From NCBI GenBank assembly GCA_035461525.1, contig DATHVD010000105.1:1-33358 (forward strand): 33,358 bases of DNA, given 5' to 3'. Below, one piece after another: positions 1 to 7,791 of this stretch. The stretch's first letter is position 1. Each line of letters opens with the position of its first letter. The stretch comes from JAIBJN01 sp035461525 (lineage in GTDB: Bacteria > Actinomycetota > Thermoleophilia > Gaiellales > Gaiellaceae). Under the pieces are notes generated by a model. That model saw only the letters and a program-made list of their open reading frames with translations, made no database searches and was not told the DNA's origin. Made by a program: the position numbers and the translations under genes.

Positions 1-469
1 GCGCCTCCCTGCACGTCCGGGCCGTCCCCGCGTGCCGTACGCCTGCGCGGGTGAGCGCCCTGAGCGTCGAGCGGATGCCGGTCCGCCCCTGGTCGACGGA
101 GTGGTTCGACGCCGTCGAGCAGGCGTCCCACCCGGCCCAGGCGATCGCCCGGGCGAGGGCGCGCGGCGTCGAGAAGACCGGGTAGCCCTGCGGCGGTCCC
201 GGGGCCAGCGGCGTCTCGGCGTGGCAGAGCGCGAGGCGGCCTTCTTCAGGAGCGGCTTGAGGTTGCGGAACATCGGGCGGAAGTCGTACCGACCTCCCCC
301 GTCGGCGAGCGCGCGCGCGCCCATACCGGCTGGTGGACGAGGATGTCGCCGCTCGCGACGATCGTCACCTCGCGCGCGACCGCGTCCGAGGCGGGCGTGT
401 CCGGGGGGCGGGCGAGACGGCTGCGAGGGCGACGGCGGCGAGCGCGGCCGCCGCGGAGAGAGTTCGCAC
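1..469 (-). pseudogene. CapA-family protein, 5' part, with three frameshifts, cut by window edge
   Basis: No single frame is open, but successive minus-strand frames join into one recognisable protein. A signal peptide (VRTLSAAAALAAVALAAV, GTG at 469) is followed by VTIVASGDILVHQP, then DGGGRYDFRPMF..LLKKA, then LALCHAETPLAPGPP and ASNHSVDQGRTGI, running off the left edge. This is the N-terminal half of the CapA/PGA_cap family (metallophosphatase-like fold, linked to poly-gamma-glutamate capsule synthesis). The frame changes at the G6 run 403-408, at the GC-dinucleotide run around 309-321, and near 233-240. One extra base at each place restores a family-like reading; an added A at the third gives KADLALCH. 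It lies 55 bp downstream of fbiC, same strand. It may be a decayed gene, or the errors may be local assembly errors, since all other genes in the window are intact. Family call is confident; pseudogene status is not. Confidence 0.72.
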
Positions 470-524
470 GAGGCAGTCGATAGCAGCTGGACGGCCGGAA
501 GTCGAGGCCCCTGCCGGGCGGCGC

Positions 525-2843
525 TCAGCGCGCCGCGGCCGCGAGCCCCGGCCGGACCAGGCGCGGCGGCGGGCGGAGCCCGGCCTCCGCGACCCCGGGG
601 TTGACCGGCTCGGCGAGCGGCGGCGCGCCGAAGGAGCGAGCCCTCCGCTCGGCCGCCGGCGTGCCGTAGAGCGTCGTCCGCTGGCGGGGGACGCGGCCGA
701 GGCTGCGGACTGCCTTCTCCAGCCGCTCCGGGGGCATCTCCTGGCCGTGCGCCGCGCCGGCGGCACGCGAGATCGACTCGTTCATGAGCGTGCCGCCGAG
801 GTCGTTCGCGCCGGCGCGGAGCGCCGCTGCCGCGCCGTCGAGCCCGAGCTTCACCCAGGAGGCCTGCACGTTCGTGATCAGCGGATGGAGGGCAAGGCGA
901 CCGACCGCGTGCATGAGCGTCGCCTCGCGGAAGGTCGGCCCCGGCCGGGCCCGGCCCGCGAGGTAGATCGGCGCCTCCATGTGCACGAAGGGGAGCGGCA
1001 CGAGCTCGGTGAAGCCGCGTGTCCGCCGCTGCTGCTCACGCAGCGCGAGCAGGTGCCTGGCCCAGCTGCGCGGCCCCTCGACGGCGCCGAACATGATCGT
1101 CGTCGTCGAGCGGAGCCCCGTGCGGTGGGCGGCGTCGTGCACCTCGAGCCATTGCGCCGTCGTCACCTTGTCCGGGCAGAGGACGCGCCGCACCTCGTCG
1201 TCGAGGATCTCGGCCGCGGTGCCGGGGAGCGAGGCGAGGCCCACGTCGCGGAGCCGCCTCAGGTACTCCGGCAGAGCGAGGCCGAGCGTGGCCGCGCCCT
1301 GCCAGATCTCGAGCGCCGAGAACGCGTGCACGTGCAGGTCGGGGAGCTCCTCCTTCACGGCCGCGCAGATCTCCAAGTACGTCTCGCCGGTGAAGGCCGG
1401 GTGGATGCCGCCCTGGAGGCAGATCTCGACGGCGCCGCGGTTCCACGCCTCGCGCGCGCGGCGGACGATCTCCTCCACGGGCACCAGGTACGGCTTGCCG
1501 CGCAGGTTCGCGGCGAGCCTGCCCTTCGAGAAGGCGCAGAAGCCGCAGCGGAAGTAGCAGACGTTCGTGTAGTTGACGTTGCGCGTGACGACGTACGTGA
1601 CCTCGTCGCCGCAGACCTCTCGGCGGAGCCCGTCGGCGGCGGCGAGCACCGCGCCGAGGTCGGCGCCGCGTGCCTCGAAGAGCGCGGTGACGCCGTCCTC
1701 GTCCGGCTCGGCGCCCTCGCGCACGCGGGCGAGCGCCTCGGCGACGGGCGACGAGACGGCACGCGTCCCGGCGGCACGGAGGCGCGGCGCCGGCCCGGGC
1801 GCGCCGGCCGACCAGCGGTTTTCGCGGGCGAGGCCGGAGGCGTCCGCCAGACGAAGGATCGCCGGCGCGACCCGGGGATCCGCCCAGCGGTCGAGATCGG
1901 CGACGAGCTCCGGGTAGATCGGAAGCCGGGCTGCGAGCTCGAGCCCGTGCGCCTCGGTCGCCGCGCGCAGGCGCTCGATCTCCGGCCAGGGCGCCTCGGG
2001 GTTGACGTGGTCGATCGTGACGGGCGAGACGCCGCCCCAGTCGTCGATCCCCGTCTCGAGGAGGCGCGGGAAGTCGTCGTAGGAGAGGTTCGGCGGCACC
2101 TGCAGGTGGACGTCCGCCGGCAGAACCTCCCGCGCTGCGCGCGCCGTCCAGAGCAGCTCGTCGAGCGAGGGCTCGGGGTGGCCGGCCATCTTCGTCCCCG
2201 GCTTGGCGCGGAAGTTCTGGACGATCACCTCCTGGACGTGGCCGTAGCGGCCGTGCAGGGCGGCGATCGCCTCGAGCGCCTCGATCCGCTCGGCCCGCGT
2301 CTCGCCGATCCCGATCAGGATTCCGGTCGTGAACGGCACGGCGAGCTCCCCGGCGATCCGGATCGTCTCGAGGCGCGCGGCGGGAAGCTTGTCCGGGGAG
2401 CCGTGGTGGGGCGCGCCCTTCGCCGCCAGCCTCTCCGAGGTCGTCTCCAGCATCAGCCCCATCGACGCCGACACGGGACGAAGGAGCTCGACGTCCTCGC
2501 GGGTCATGACCCCAGGGTTGACGTGGGGGAGGAGCCCGGTCTCGGCGAGGACGAGCTCGCACATCCGGGCGAGGTAGGCGATCGTCGTCTCGCAGCCGAG
2601 CGCGGCGAGCTCCTCCCGCGCGGCCCGGTAGCGGAGCTCGGGCTTGTCCCCGAGCGTGAAGAGAGCCTCGCGGCAGCCGGCCCCGGCCCCGGCGCGCGCG
2701 ACCGCGATCACCTCGTCGGCGGTCATGTACGCGCGCTCGCCGCGTCGCGGCGGCCGCGCGAACGTGCAGTAGTGGCAGACGTCCCGGCAGAGCTTCGTCA
2801 GCGGGACGAAGACCTTCGGCGAGTAGGTGACGACGCCGGTCAT
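525..2843 (-). CDS. fbiC: FbiC: fused CofG-CofH, 7,8-didemethyl-8-hydroxy-5-deazariboflavin (FO) synthase
   Basis: A 772-aa protein with two radical SAM modules. It makes the F420 chromophore FO from tyrosine and the flavin precursor 5-amino-6-ribitylaminouracil. The N-terminal half is CofG-like: VTYSPKVFVPLTKLC with the CxxxCxxC cluster at Cys19, Cys23 and Cys26. The C-terminal half is CofH-like: NYTNVCYFRCGFCAF with Cys429, Cys433 and Cys436, then the LQGGIHP and LPGTAAEIL blocks. The CofG-CofH order and fusion match actinobacterial FbiC, though it is shorter than the roughly 850-aa mycobacterial protein. The ATG at 2843 overlaps the cofC stop (ATGA), so translation is probably coupled. The open frame continues upstream to 3275, but that part is a shadow of cofC. 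Catalytic clusters are intact. Confidence 0.95.
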   Translation of the reverse strand: MTGVVTYSPKVFVPLTKLCRDVCHYCTFARPPRRGERAYMTADEVIAVARAGAGAGCREALFTLGDKPELRYRAAREELAALGCETTIAYLARMCELVLAETGLLPHVNPGVMTREDVELLRPVSASMGLMLETTSERLAAKGAPHHGSPDKLPAARLETIRIAGELAVPFTTGILIGIGETRAERIEALEAIAALHGRYGHVQEVIVQNFRAKPGTKMAGHPEPSLDELLWTARAAREVLPADVHLQVPPNLSYDDFPRLLETGIDDWGGVSPVTIDHVNPEAPWPEIERLRAATEAHGLELAARLPIYPELVADLDRWADPRVAPAILRLADASGLARENRWSAGAPGPAPRLRAAGTRAVSSPVAEALARVREGAEPDEDGVTALFEARGADLGAVLAAADGLRREVCGDEVTYVVTRNVNYTNVCYFRCGFCAFSKGRLAANLRGKPYLVPVEEIVRRAREAWNRGAVEICLQGGIHPAFTGETYLEICAAVKEELPDLHVHAFSALEIWQGAATLGLALPEYLRRLRDVGLASLPGTAAEILDDEVRRVLCPDKVTTAQWLEVHDAAHRTGLRSTTTIMFGAVEGPRSWARHLLALREQQRRTRGFTELVPLPFVHMEAPIYLAGRARPGPTFREATLMHAVGRLALHPLITNVQASWVKLGLDGAAAALRAGANDLGGTLMNESISRAAGAAHGQEMPPERLEKAVRSLGRVPRQRTTLYGTPAAERRARSFGAPPLAEPVNPGVAEAGLRPPPRLVRPGLAAAAR

Positions 2844-3394
2844 GCCGACGCGAGGAGGAGCTCGTAGTCGTCGGGGCGGTCGACGTCGAGCGCGAGCGCG
2901 GGATCGTCGAGGATCGCCGGCTCGAGTCCGGCGGCGCGCGCGGCGGCGACGGTCTCGGCCGCGGGGACGCCGAAGCGCGGGCGGAAGCCGTTCGCCGCGC
3001 GGAGCGCGAGGGCGTTCACGCCCCCGTCGCGCGAGGGCGCGAGCGCGAGCGGGCGCGCCGCAGCGGCGAGGGCGTCGAGGGACGACGCGGTGACGAGCGG
3101 GCAGTCGGCCATGACGACGAGCGCGCCGCCTGCCGCCTCCGGACGCGCGAGCGCGAGCGCGATCGCCTCGGCGTGGCCGTCGCCCGCGTCCACGAGCAGC
3201 TCGGCGCCTGGGCGCGCCAGCCCCGGATCGGGCGTCACGAGTAGCGTTCGCCCGATGGCGTCCGCCTCGCCGCACGCGGCCAGCACCCGGTCGAGCATCT
3301 CGACGACGAGCGCCGCGCGCTCGCGCGCGGTGAGAACGGGCGCGAGCCTCGTCTTCGCGCGGTCGAGGCCCTTGACCGGCACGATCGCGAGCAC
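2840..3394 (-). CDS. cofC: CofC/FbiD: phospho(enol)pyruvate or 2-phospho-L-lactate guanylyltransferase
   Basis: A 184-aa nucleotidyltransferase that activates the phospho-acid (PEP in the mycobacterial pathway, 2-phospholactate in archaea) with GTP. CofD then transfers it to FO. The sequence starts with LAIVPVKGLDRAKTRLAPVL, the CofC nucleotide-binding signature, and carries VVMADCPLVTA (metal-binding Asp) and RPRFGVPA near the end. The GTG at 3394 is chosen because it begins the conserved core. A -10-like TATGCT lies exactly seven bases before it, which suggests a leaderless message. It overlaps fbiC by four bases and is divergent from cofD. Which phospho-acid is used cannot be read from sequence. 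Confidence 0.92.
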   Translation of the reverse strand: MLAIVPVKGLDRAKTRLAPVLTARERAALVVEMLDRVLAACGEADAIGRTLLVTPDPGLARPGAELLVDAGDGHAEAIALALARPEAAGGALVVMADCPLVTASSLDALAAAARPLALAPSRDGGVNALALRAANGFRPRFGVPAAETVAAARAAGLEPAILDDPALALDVDRPDDYELLLASA

Positions 3395-3397
3395 GCG

Positions 3398-4315
3398 GTG
3401 AGCATACCGCCGCCCAGGTCGTACGTGGTCCTCTGCGGGGGGCTCGGCGGCTCCCGCCTGGTGGACGCGCTCGCGCGCGCGGCCGGGCCGGAGCGGGTCG
3501 CGGCGATCGTCAACGTCGGCGACGACGTCGAGATCCTCGGGCTCCACGTCTCGCCCGACCTCGACACCGTCCTCTACACCCTCGCGGGGCTCCTCGACGA
3601 GGAGCGCGGCTGGGGCGTCCGCGACGAGACCACGAATGCGCTCGAGGCGGCCGGGCGGCTGGGCGGCGAGACCTGGTTCACGCTGGGCGACCGCGACCTC
3701 GGCCTCCACCTCGTCCGCACGAGGATGCTCCGCGCCGGCGTGCCGCTCTCCAAGGCGACGGCACGGCTCGCAGAGCGGCTGGGCGTCGGCGTCGCGCTTC
3801 TCCCGGCGACGGACGACCCGCTGAGGACGTTCGTCTCGACGCCGGAGGGCGAGCTCGACTTCCAGACGTGGTTCGTCGCCCGCCGCCACGCCGACCCGGT
3901 GCTCGGCGTGCGCTACGAGGGCGCCGCCGCAGCGCTGCCGGCCCCCGGCGTGCTCGAGGCGATCGCCGGCGCCGAGGTGGTCTTTCTCGCCCCCTCGAAC
4001 CCGTTCGTCTCGATCCTCCCGATCCTGGCGATCCCCGGGATCCGGGAGGCGCTCGCGGGGGCGCGCGTCGTCGCCGTCTCGCCGCTCGTGGGCGGCAAGG
4101 CCTTGCGCGGGCCGCTCGCCTCCATGCTCGAGACACTCGGGCCGGCCCCCGGCGTGCGCGGGATCGCCGCCCTCTACGAGGACCTGGGAGCGGAGCTGCT
4201 CGTCGACCCCGCCGACGCGGCGCTCCTGCCCGGGGCCCTCGTCGCGCCCATCGTTATGGTGGAGCCGGAATCGAGACGGAAGGTGGGGCGGACGGTGCTG
4301 GAGACGGTCGGTTGA
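3398..4315 (+). CDS. cofD: CofD/FbiA: 2-phospho-L-lactate (or enolpyruvyl) transferase
   Basis: A 305-aa protein that joins the activated phospho-acid to FO, giving F420-0 or dehydro-F420-0. The glycine-rich VVLCGGLGGSRLVDAL start, IVNVGDDVEILGLHVSPDLDTVLYTLAG, WFTLGDRDL and FLAPSNPFVSILPIL are all typical of the family, and length is normal. Two starts are possible: GTG 3398, only three bases from the divergent cofC start, or GTG 3425, which begins right at the conserved core and has AGG (3416-3418) at suitable spacing. The longer form is listed. It is followed by npdG with overlapping stop and start. Function is confident, start is not. Confidence 0.92.
   Translation: MSIPPPRSYVVLCGGLGGSRLVDALARAAGPERVAAIVNVGDDVEILGLHVSPDLDTVLYTLAGLLDEERGWGVRDETTNALEAAGRLGGETWFTLGDRDLGLHLVRTRMLRAGVPLSKATARLAERLGVGVALLPATDDPLRTFVSTPEGELDFQTWFVARRHADPVLGVRYEGAAAALPAPGVLEAIAGAEVVFLAPSNPFVSILPILAIPGIREALAGARVVAVSPLVGGKALRGPLASMLETLGPAPGVRGIAALYEDLGAELLVDPADAALLPGALVAPIVMVEPESRRKVGRTVLETVG
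3401..3406 (-). promoter_or_regulatory. -10 element TATGCT for cofC-fbiC, leaderless
   Basis: On the minus strand TATGCT fits TANNNT, and the predicted start, seven bases past its last T, is the first base of the cofC GTG (3394). It lies inside the first codons of divergent cofD (if cofD starts at 3398). No -35 consensus is apparent. Inferred from spacing only. Confidence 0.5.
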
Positions 4316-4908
4316 TCGGGATCGTGGGTGGGAGCGGCGACTTCGGGCAGGGCCTCGCGGAGCGGCTGCGCCGCGCCGGCGAGGAGGTGGTGATCGGCTC
4401 GCGCACGCCCCGGGGCGAGTTCGTCTCCAACCCCGAGGCCTGCCGCGCGGCCGACGTCGTCTTCCTCTCCGTACCGCCCGGCGGCGTCGAGGACACGTCC
4501 CTCCTCCTCGCACGGGATCTCGCGGGCCGGATCGTCGTCAGCGTCGCCGCCCCGATCGTCTTCCGCGAGGGCCGCCCGGGCGCCGACCCCGGCCCGCTCT
4601 CGCTGGCCGAGGTCACCGCGCAGGCCGCCCCCGATGCGCGGGTGGTCGCGGCCTTCCACACAGTCAGCGCGAAGGCTCTCGCCGACCCCGACCTTCCGCT
4701 CGACGAGGACGTCCTCCTCGCAGGCGACGACACGGAGGCGAACGCCGAGGTGGCTCGGCTCGCAGAGCTGCTCGTGGACGGCCGGGCCGTCGATTGCGGC
4801 CGGCTCGAGGTCGCCCGCTGGCTGGAGACCCTCACGGCCGTGCTCCTGAACGTGAACCGCCGCTACCGGACGAACGCGGGCATGCGCGTCACCGGCCTGC
4901 CGGAGTGA
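4312..4908 (+). CDS. npdG: NpdG: F420H2:NADP+ oxidoreductase (coenzyme F420-dependent NADP reductase)
   Basis: A 198-aa Rossmann-fold enzyme that exchanges hydride between F420 and NADP. It begins LIGIVGGSGDFGQGLAERL, the NADP-binding loop, with VVIGSR after it where NADP-type enzymes read the 2'-phosphate. It continues with VVFLSVPPGG and VVAAFHTVSAKAL, the family's catalytic-side block. The start is a TTG at 4312 overlapping the cofD stop (TTGA), supported by GGAG at about 4300 and by the conserved core beginning immediately. Its stop overlaps the cofE start (GTGA), so cofD-npdG-cofE is probably one operon coupling F420 synthesis to its reduction. Confidence 0.9.
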   Translation: MIGIVGGSGDFGQGLAERLRRAGEEVVIGSRTPRGEFVSNPEACRAADVVFLSVPPGGVEDTSLLLARDLAGRIVVSVAAPIVFREGRPGADPGPLSLAEVTAQAAPDARVVAAFHTVSAKALADPDLPLDEDVLLAGDDTEANAEVARLAELLVDGRAVDCGRLEVARWLETLTAVLLNVNRRYRTNAGMRVTGLPE

Positions 4909-5597
4909 CGGCGCTTCGCATCGTCCCCGTCGAGGGGATCCCCGAGGTGCGCCCGGGCGACGACCTCGCGGCGCTCCTCGGCGACGGGGTCGCGCGGGCC
5001 GGCGGCCTGGAGCCGGGCGACGTGCTCGTCGTGGTGCAGAAAGTCGTCTCCAAGGCAGAGGGCCGCGTCGAGCGCACCGACGACCACGTGGCCACGATCC
5101 TCCGCGAGGCGCGGAGCGTGCGCCGCCGTCGCGGCGACCTCGTCATCGCCGAGACCGAGCACGGCTTCGTCTGCGCGAGCGCAGGCGTCGACCGCTCCAA
5201 CGCTCCCGGCGACGGCTGGGTCGTGCTCCTGCCGCGGGACCCGGACGGCTCGGCGGTCGCGCTCCGCGACGCGCTCGCGGCTCGCTTCGGCGCCCCGCCG
5301 GCGGTGATCGTGAGCGACTCCTTCGGCCGCCCCTGGCGGCAGGGGACGACGGACGTCGCCATCGGCGTCGCCGGGCTCTCGCCTCTCCTCGACCTGCGCG
5401 GGACGACGGACGCCCGAGGCTACGAGCTCCGCTCCACCCTCGTCGCCGTTGCCGACGAGCTGGCCGGCGCGGCCGAGCTCGTGATGGGCAAGGCCGCCGG
5501 GGTTCCCGCCGCCCTCGTGCGCGGCTACGCCGCTCCGCCGGGCGAGGGGAGCGCCCGCGACCTCGTCATGCCGCCGGAGCGGGACCTGTTCCGGTAG
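4905..5597 (+). CDS. cofE: CofE: coenzyme F420-0:L-glutamate ligase (stand-alone)
   Basis: A 230-aa protein that adds glutamates to F420-0 using GTP. It has the family blocks RIVPVEGIPEVRPGDDL, VLVVVQKVVSKAEGR, DLVIAETEHGFVCASAGVDRSN and IVSDSFGRPWRQGTTDVAIG. The length equals a CofE domain alone, so the C-terminal nitroreductase-like FMN domain of mycobacterial FbiB, which reduces dehydro-F420-0, is absent. If this organism uses the PEP route, that reductase must be encoded elsewhere. Start GTG 4905 overlaps the npdG stop. The last 32 bases overlap the convergent gene ending at 5566. Confidence 0.93.
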   Translation: MTALRIVPVEGIPEVRPGDDLAALLGDGVARAGGLEPGDVLVVVQKVVSKAEGRVERTDDHVATILREARSVRRRRGDLVIAETEHGFVCASAGVDRSNAPGDGWVVLLPRDPDGSAVALRDALAARFGAPPAVIVSDSFGRPWRQGTTDVAIGVAGLSPLLDLRGTTDARGYELRSTLVAVADELAGAAELVMGKAAGVPAALVRGYAAPPGEGSARDLVMPPERDLFR

Positions 5598-5898
5598 CGG
5601 GCTCGAGGTACTCGAAGTGCCCGACGGTGAGCTCGCGCTCGACGAGGTAGCGCTCGTCCTCCGGGTAGAAGACCGCCTGCTCGATCTCGTCGCCGGCGAA
5701 GGCCTCGATCGCCTCCAGCGAGTCCCAGAGGGAGATCGTCAGGAACTCCTCGCGCTCGCCGTCGCGGCGGTGGAGGACAGAGAAGCCGCGGTTCCCGGGC
5801 GTCCCGAGCGACTCGGGCGCGGCCACCTCCTCCATGTAGGCGGCGTAGGCCTCGGCGTCCTCGGGGCGAGTCCAGCCACGCCAGATGCGCGCGATCAC
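5566..5898 (-). CDS. Antibiotic-biosynthesis-monooxygenase-like dimeric alpha-beta barrel protein
   Basis: A 110-aa protein starting VIARIWRGWTRPEDAEAYAAYM and continuing to RGFSVLHRRDGEREEFLTISLWDSLEAIEAFAG. This is the pattern of small ferredoxin-like-fold proteins of the ABM or heme-degrading-monooxygenase-like group. No catalytic residues can be assigned, and members include enzymes and ligand binders. The GTG at 5898 has a clear GGAGG six bases upstream and overlaps the stop of the preceding hotdog gene (GTGA). It is the last gene of the uricase operon, and its 3' end overlaps cofE by 32 bases. A role in purine breakdown is suggested only by position. Confidence 0.7.
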   Translation of the reverse strand: MIARIWRGWTRPEDAEAYAAYMEEVAAPESLGTPGNRGFSVLHRRDGEREEFLTISLWDSLEAIEAFAGDEIEQAVFYPEDERYLVERELTVGHFEYLEPATGTGPAPAA

Positions 5899-6566
5899 GA
5901 GGCACCTCCCGCCACGATCCAGGTGGAGCGCGACCAGGCGATCGCCTCGCCGTCGGCGGTCAAGAGCGCCGAGCCCGCGTAGCGCTTGCGCCCCTCCGCG
6001 CCGACGCGCCAGCCGACGACGACGTGCGGCTCTCCCGGCTCGGGCAGACGGTCGATGCGCGCCGCCATGCGCCCGAGGAGGACGCCCTCGCGCTGGAAGT
6101 CGTCCACCGCCCAGCCACCGGGGCAGTCGAGCGCGGCCCAGACGGTCTCCGGGCCGGTGTCGGCGGGCGGAGTCCAGGGTGAGGCGACGAGCCCCTCGCG
6201 ACCCTCGACCGGGCCGGCGTAGATGCCGAGGCCGTCGTCGCGCTCCGGGCCGCACGTGTAGCAGGTCGGGTAGGCGTGGTGGGAGAAGCCGGCGTACCGC
6301 CTCGAGGCCTCGGCGGCGTCCTCCACGGAGACGGGCGGCGGGACGTCCCGGTCCACGGTCGCCCGCTCGGCCTCGGCGACGAGGGTTTCGCCGTCCCGGA
6401 GCTCCACCCGCTCGCCCAGGTGCACCACGGCCAGCTCGCGGTCGAGCGGCGGCGGCACGCGGAGCGTCACCTCGGCCTCGCCGCCGAGGAGGCCCGCGAG
6501 GAGCCCGCAGGCGTAGCCGCCGTTGGCCGAGCCGGGCGGCCCGTTGTAGCGGCGCGGGACGATCAC
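5895..6566 (-). CDS. Hotdog-fold, thioesterase-like protein
   Basis: A 223-aa protein with RYNGPPGSANGGYACGLLAGLLGG at the N-terminus, similar to the first helix region of double-hotdog acyl-CoA thioesterases, and RYAGSALLTADGEAIAWSRSTWI at the end, the usual last strands of a hotdog domain. A middle segment PTCYTCGPERDDGLGI holds two close cysteines. It shares a GTGA overlap with the uricase stop upstream and another with the gene downstream, so it is translated as part of the urate operon. No thioester substrate is known in urate breakdown. The protein may be a non-enzymatic binding protein or serve a different step. Fold call is moderate, function unknown. Confidence 0.6.
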   Translation of the reverse strand: MIVPRRYNGPPGSANGGYACGLLAGLLGGEAEVTLRVPPPLDRELAVVHLGERVELRDGETLVAEAERATVDRDVPPPVSVEDAAEASRRYAGFSHHAYPTCYTCGPERDDGLGIYAGPVEGREGLVASPWTPPADTGPETVWAALDCPGGWAVDDFQREGVLLGRMAARIDRLPEPGEPHVVVGWRVGAEGRKRYAGSALLTADGEAIAWSRSTWIVAGGAS

Positions 6567-7363
6567 CGGCCGAGCGTCAGCTCGATCCGGCCGTACGGCG
6601 GCCGGGGGTCGGTGTAGACGCGCACGCGTTCGCGGCCCGAGACCTGGGCCGTGTCCCAGAGGCGGTTCTCGGCGACGAAGGAGACCTCCTCGAGCTCGGG
6701 GAAGCCGGCGAGGAGCCGCGCGCCCATCTCGTGCGCGAGCTCCTGGATGGAGGCGGAGTCGAACTCGGCGAACGTCTCCGCGACGGCGTCCCGCACGTCC
6801 TCGCTCGGCGTCGGCGCGTCCGGGTCCCCCCGCCAGTGCACGTCGAGGTGGACGGAGAGCGGGCGGTCGTGCGAGTCCGGGAGCGTCGTGTACTCGTCGC
6901 GGACGAAGCCTGCGAACGAGCTGCCCGTGAGCTTCATCAGCCTGATGTCGACGCGGCCGGAGCGCCGGCTCGCCGCTCCGCTGCGGTCGAGCGCGAGCTC
7001 GGCGACGCCGCGGTCGCCGCCGAGGAGGTGGAACGAGCGCTCCGTGCGGCGCGCGAACGGGAGCTCGCGGGCGTGGAGCTCGATCCGCTCCACGTGGCCG
7101 TACGTGTCGAGGAAGCGCCGCGCGACGAGCTCGAGGAACGGCTCGAGCGCCGAGCCCTCGTAGTCGAGTGCGGTCACGTGCAGGAAGTTCTTCATCGAGT
7201 CCGTGGCGACGACGAGCGTGTTGTCGCCCTCCGTGTAGGAGGGCGTGAAGGCCTCGCCCCGCACCGTCATCCCGACCTCGCAGGCGAAGAGCGAGCGGAC
7301 GCCGTCCGTCCGGTAGACGGAGACCGCCTCCTTGCCGTAGCCGGTGCCTAGCGGCTCCGCCAC
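6563..7363 (-). CDS. pucL: Urate oxidase (uricase), cofactor-free
   Basis: A 266-aa enzyme converting urate, O2 and water to 5-hydroxyisourate. It opens with GTGYGKEAVSVYRTDG, where Lys11 is the expected catalytic lysine, and has LVVATDSMKNFLHV with the catalytic Thr, then VRIELHARELPF-type and KLTGSSFAGFVRDEYTTLPDSHDR blocks and DVRDAVAETFAEFDSASIQELAHEMG at the end. It is slightly shorter than typical uricases (about 290-300 aa). GTG 7363 is chosen because conserved sequence begins there and the upstream open frame is a shadow of uraD. It overlaps the 3' end of uraD by 16 bases. The three urate-to-allantoin enzymes are consecutive. Confidence 0.93.
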   Translation of the reverse strand: MAEPLGTGYGKEAVSVYRTDGVRSLFACEVGMTVRGEAFTPSYTEGDNTLVVATDSMKNFLHVTALDYEGSALEPFLELVARRFLDTYGHVERIELHARELPFARRTERSFHLLGGDRGVAELALDRSGAASRRSGRVDIRLMKLTGSSFAGFVRDEYTTLPDSHDRPLSVHLDVHWRGDPDAPTPSEDVRDAVAETFAEFDSASIQELAHEMGARLLAGFPELEEVSFVAENRLWDTAQVSGRERVRVYTDPRPPYGRIELTLGR

Positions 7364-7791
7364 CGGTCCACCGCGATCGCGACGAGCTGGTCGCAGCCGG
7401 TCTCGAGCTCCTCCGCGCGCGTCCGCTCGACCCGCTTGCGCAGGACGGGCAGGAGCTCGGCGCGCGGGCGGCGGTCGACGAAGACGACGAAGCGGAACCC
7501 GAAGCGCTCCTCGTAGGCAGCGTTCAGCCGGGCCAGCTCCTCGAGCACCTCCGGATCCTCGGCGGCCGCGTCGCCCTGCTCGGCGGCCGAGCGGCCCTCG
7601 AGGCGCCGTTCCCCGATCCTCGGGTGGGCGGCGAGCGCCTCGACCCGGTCCTCCTCCGGAAGCGAGGCGAGCACCGCGCGCGCCCGGCCGAGTGGGTCCT
7701 CCTCGCGGGCCAGCGCCTGGACGAAGCGGCTCCGCGCCTGGAAGAGGTCGGCGAGCTCGTCCACGCTCAGCTGCCGCGGTAGATCGCGCAC
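7348..7791 (-). CDS. uraD: OHCU decarboxylase (2-oxo-4-hydroxy-4-carboxy-5-ureidoimidazoline decarboxylase)
   Basis: A protein of about 147 aa converting OHCU to S-allantoin, the third step after uricase and HIU hydrolase. It shows LAAHPRIGERR, containing the catalytic His region, followed by SAAEQGDA, then LARLNAAYEERFGFRFVVFVDRRPRAELLPVL, the hallmark C-terminal core. Two starts are possible: GTG 7791, overlapping uraH by 25 bases, or GTG 7764, just after the uraH stop, giving 138 aa. Neither has a strong ribosome-binding site. It overlaps the uricase start. Confidence 0.92.
   Translation of the reverse strand: MRDLPRQLSVDELADLFQARSRFVQALAREEDPLGRARAVLASLPEEDRVEALAAHPRIGERRLEGRSAAEQGDAAAEDPEVLEELARLNAAYEERFGFRFVVFVDRRPRAELLPVLRKRVERTRAEELETGCDQLVAIAVDRWRSR

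Noticed and set aside
3..185. Plus-strand open frame ending VEKTG at the left edge
   Set aside because: It is antisense to the CapA-like reading, which matches a known family far better.
333..2867. Long plus-strand open frame of 844 codons
   Set aside because: Arg/Ala/Glu-rich shadow antisense to fbiC, produced by high GC.
2844..3275. N-terminal extension of fbiC
   Set aside because: Low-complexity Arg-rich reading overlapping cofC; the conserved CofG start is at 2843.
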